Of a DNA stretch of 64,000 bases, positions 62,824-64,000 are shown one piece after another. Both the position numbers and the translations under genes were made by a program. Origin of the DNA: Dendrolimus kikuchii (lineage: Eukaryota; Arthropoda; Insecta; Lepidoptera; Lasiocampidae); NCBI GenBank assembly GCA_019925095.2, contig CM034390.1:37501-101500 (forward strand), in the 5' to 3' direction. Every line of letters starts with the position of its first letter. Positions within the stretch are counted from its first letter, which is position 1. The notes below the pieces were generated by a model, which ran no database searches, was not told the DNA's origin, and saw only the letters and a list, made by a program, of their open reading frames with translations.

Positions 62824-63108
62824 TTTTTTTTTATTGCAGGAGATCAGCAGACAGACAGACGGCCCACTCGATGGAAAGCGGTTACCATCGTCTATGGACA
62901 TTTGCAACACCAAAGGTGCTACAAATGTGTTGCTGCTCTCTTAAAGGAGACTGGAACCTGATCACTAATGCCGGAACACAACTCAAGGTTGTTATGGCGA
63001 CATACTATAGACCAGACCCTACCACCTGGCTGTGGGTTGTTAAGTCGCCTCTTACGACAGGCCGCCCTAACGCAGGAAATTGTATTCTTTCTCCGTTCCT
63101 GCACGGAT
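62824..63108 (-). mobile_element. Family S short element, copy S12 (near full length)
   Basis: Minus orientation with complete 5' and 3' ends. It has the same middle deletion as S3 (CCAGACCCTACCACC). Confidence 0.85.
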
Positions 63109-63407
63109 ATAACAACAAGTCCGTCAACAAGTTTAAATGTTTACTCATGTATATTAGTTGTAAGTTTTCCATTAAATAATAAATCTAGTATAATTTGTCT
63201 GTATTCACACACAATATGGTTAACTGAAATGTAAGTAATTTTGCGTTTGAACTTTGATCAATTAGCAGCGGCTGTGTTTACTTCGGCATTGTACTAATAG
63301 TGTCAATTAATTTGCTCAGTTGAAGGCGTACTTCGCGACGCACGCGGTTCTTCGCATTTCACGACACCTTGCTTTTCAGCTCGACTTACTGTGCTTCTAT
63401 TTCTATT

Positions 63408-63674
63408 AGGAACGGAGAAAGAATACAATTTCCTGCGGCCGGGCGGTCTGTCGCAAGAGGCCACTGGATGTCTACCACCCCTGGTCTAGAGTATGTCGTC
63501 ATAACAAGCTTGAGTTGTGTTCCGGCATTAGTGACCAGGTTCCAGTCTCCTTTAAGAGAGCAGCAGCGCATTTGTAGCACCTTTGGTGTGGCAAATGTCC
63601 ATAGGCGATGGTAACCGCTTTTCATCAAGTGGGCCGTCTGCCTGTCTGCTGAACACATGAAATTAAAAAAAAAA
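63408..63674 (+). mobile_element. Family S short element, copy S13
   Basis: It starts AGGAACGGAGAAAGAAT, has an internal deletion (GAGGCCACTGGATGTC), and an altered 3' end (GAACACATGAAATTAAAAA). Confidence 0.8.
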
Positions 63675-64000
63675 TAGAATTGCAAACACAATTCTAACAT
63701 TATTCTTTTACTTTCTAAGCAATGAAATTGTGGTCTTACTCTCAAAACGCCATCAGCTCGAAAGAGTCAATTACGTTTAAGATAGAAGAAAGAAAGAACA
63801 AAGATTTCTTTAAAACTATAATAATATAGTCTATATGACATAGAAATAAATGGAACATAGATTAGAAATTGTACTTAAATATAAAAAAATCAAGCAAAAG
63901 ATGTTCTAAGACGAAAGGCGTTTGAGAGTAAACCTCTGTAACATTTTGTAAGATGATAAAAAGTGCTCGAGTTAATTGGGCTCCCTTATTAAAACCCCAA
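63675..64000. other. Intergenic to window end, no gene seen
   Basis: AT-rich sequence with no recognised feature. Confidence 0.35.

Overview
The window looks like a chromosome end and adjacent subtelomere of an insect, most probably a moth or butterfly. The evidence is short (CCTAA)n/(TTAGG)n telomeric blocks, R1-clade non-LTR retrotransposons of the SART/TRAS kind inserted in those blocks, and compact intron-containing genes followed by dense lepidopteran-style interspersed repeats. The plus strand carries CCTAA, so TTAGG runs 5'->3' toward low coordinates. The chromosome end should therefore lie to the left and the interior to the right (inference from strand polarity).

Bases 1-21250 are a tandem train of five telomeric retrotransposons, all on the minus strand. 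Family A (three copies: 1-2003, 2004-5277, 5344-8764) has a gag-type ORF1, structured UTRs and a poly(A) tail, but no endonuclease or reverse transcriptase. Families B (8821-15135) and C (15136-21175) are closely related two-ORF elements. Their ORF1 carries CCHC knuckles, and their ORF2 carries an APE-type endonuclease, an RT with YADD and a C-terminal CCHC. The two ORFs overlap by one base in a stop-start pentamer (UAAUG in C, UGAUG in B). C has both ORFs open; B has a 13-base frameshifting insertion in ORF1. Element B begins with a 5S-rRNA-like internal promoter sequence. Telomeric repeat blocks separate A2/A3 and A3/B and precede C. B and C abut directly.

Bases 21251-23263 are about 2 kb of an almost perfect AACCA array, which is the telomere unit CCTAA changed to CCAAA. 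It lies on the chromosome-interior side of the true telomeric repeat.

Bases 23264-33152 hold single-copy genes. They are an unrecognised minus-strand gene (23675-25415, 5' structure unresolved), an axonemal dynein intermediate chain of the DNAI2 family (26103-28059, minus, four exons), a stray second copy of the DNAI2 first exon (about 29228-29320), an OPA3-like mitochondrial protein gene (31020-31788, plus, four exons) and a small secreted-protein gene (32423-33152, minus, three exons). I reconstructed the introns by reading GT/AG sites and phases.

Bases 33153-64000 contain no convincing gene. They are a mosaic of repeats: thirteen copies of one poly(A)-tailed short element, two tRNA-headed SINEs, Helitron-like elements ending in CTAG, a hAT remnant with an 8-bp target duplication and a nested SINE, a solo LTR with a 4-bp duplication, three 3' fragments of another LINE reverse transcriptase, a 5'-truncated R1-clade copy with a 13-bp duplication, and long hairpin MITE-like repeats.

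The most unusual content is the gag-only telomeric family A sitting beside intact two-ORF relatives. This is structurally reminiscent of Drosophila HeT-A, although it belongs to a different lineage. Next are the 5S-like promoter module at the 5' end of B and the homogeneous variant-telomere array.
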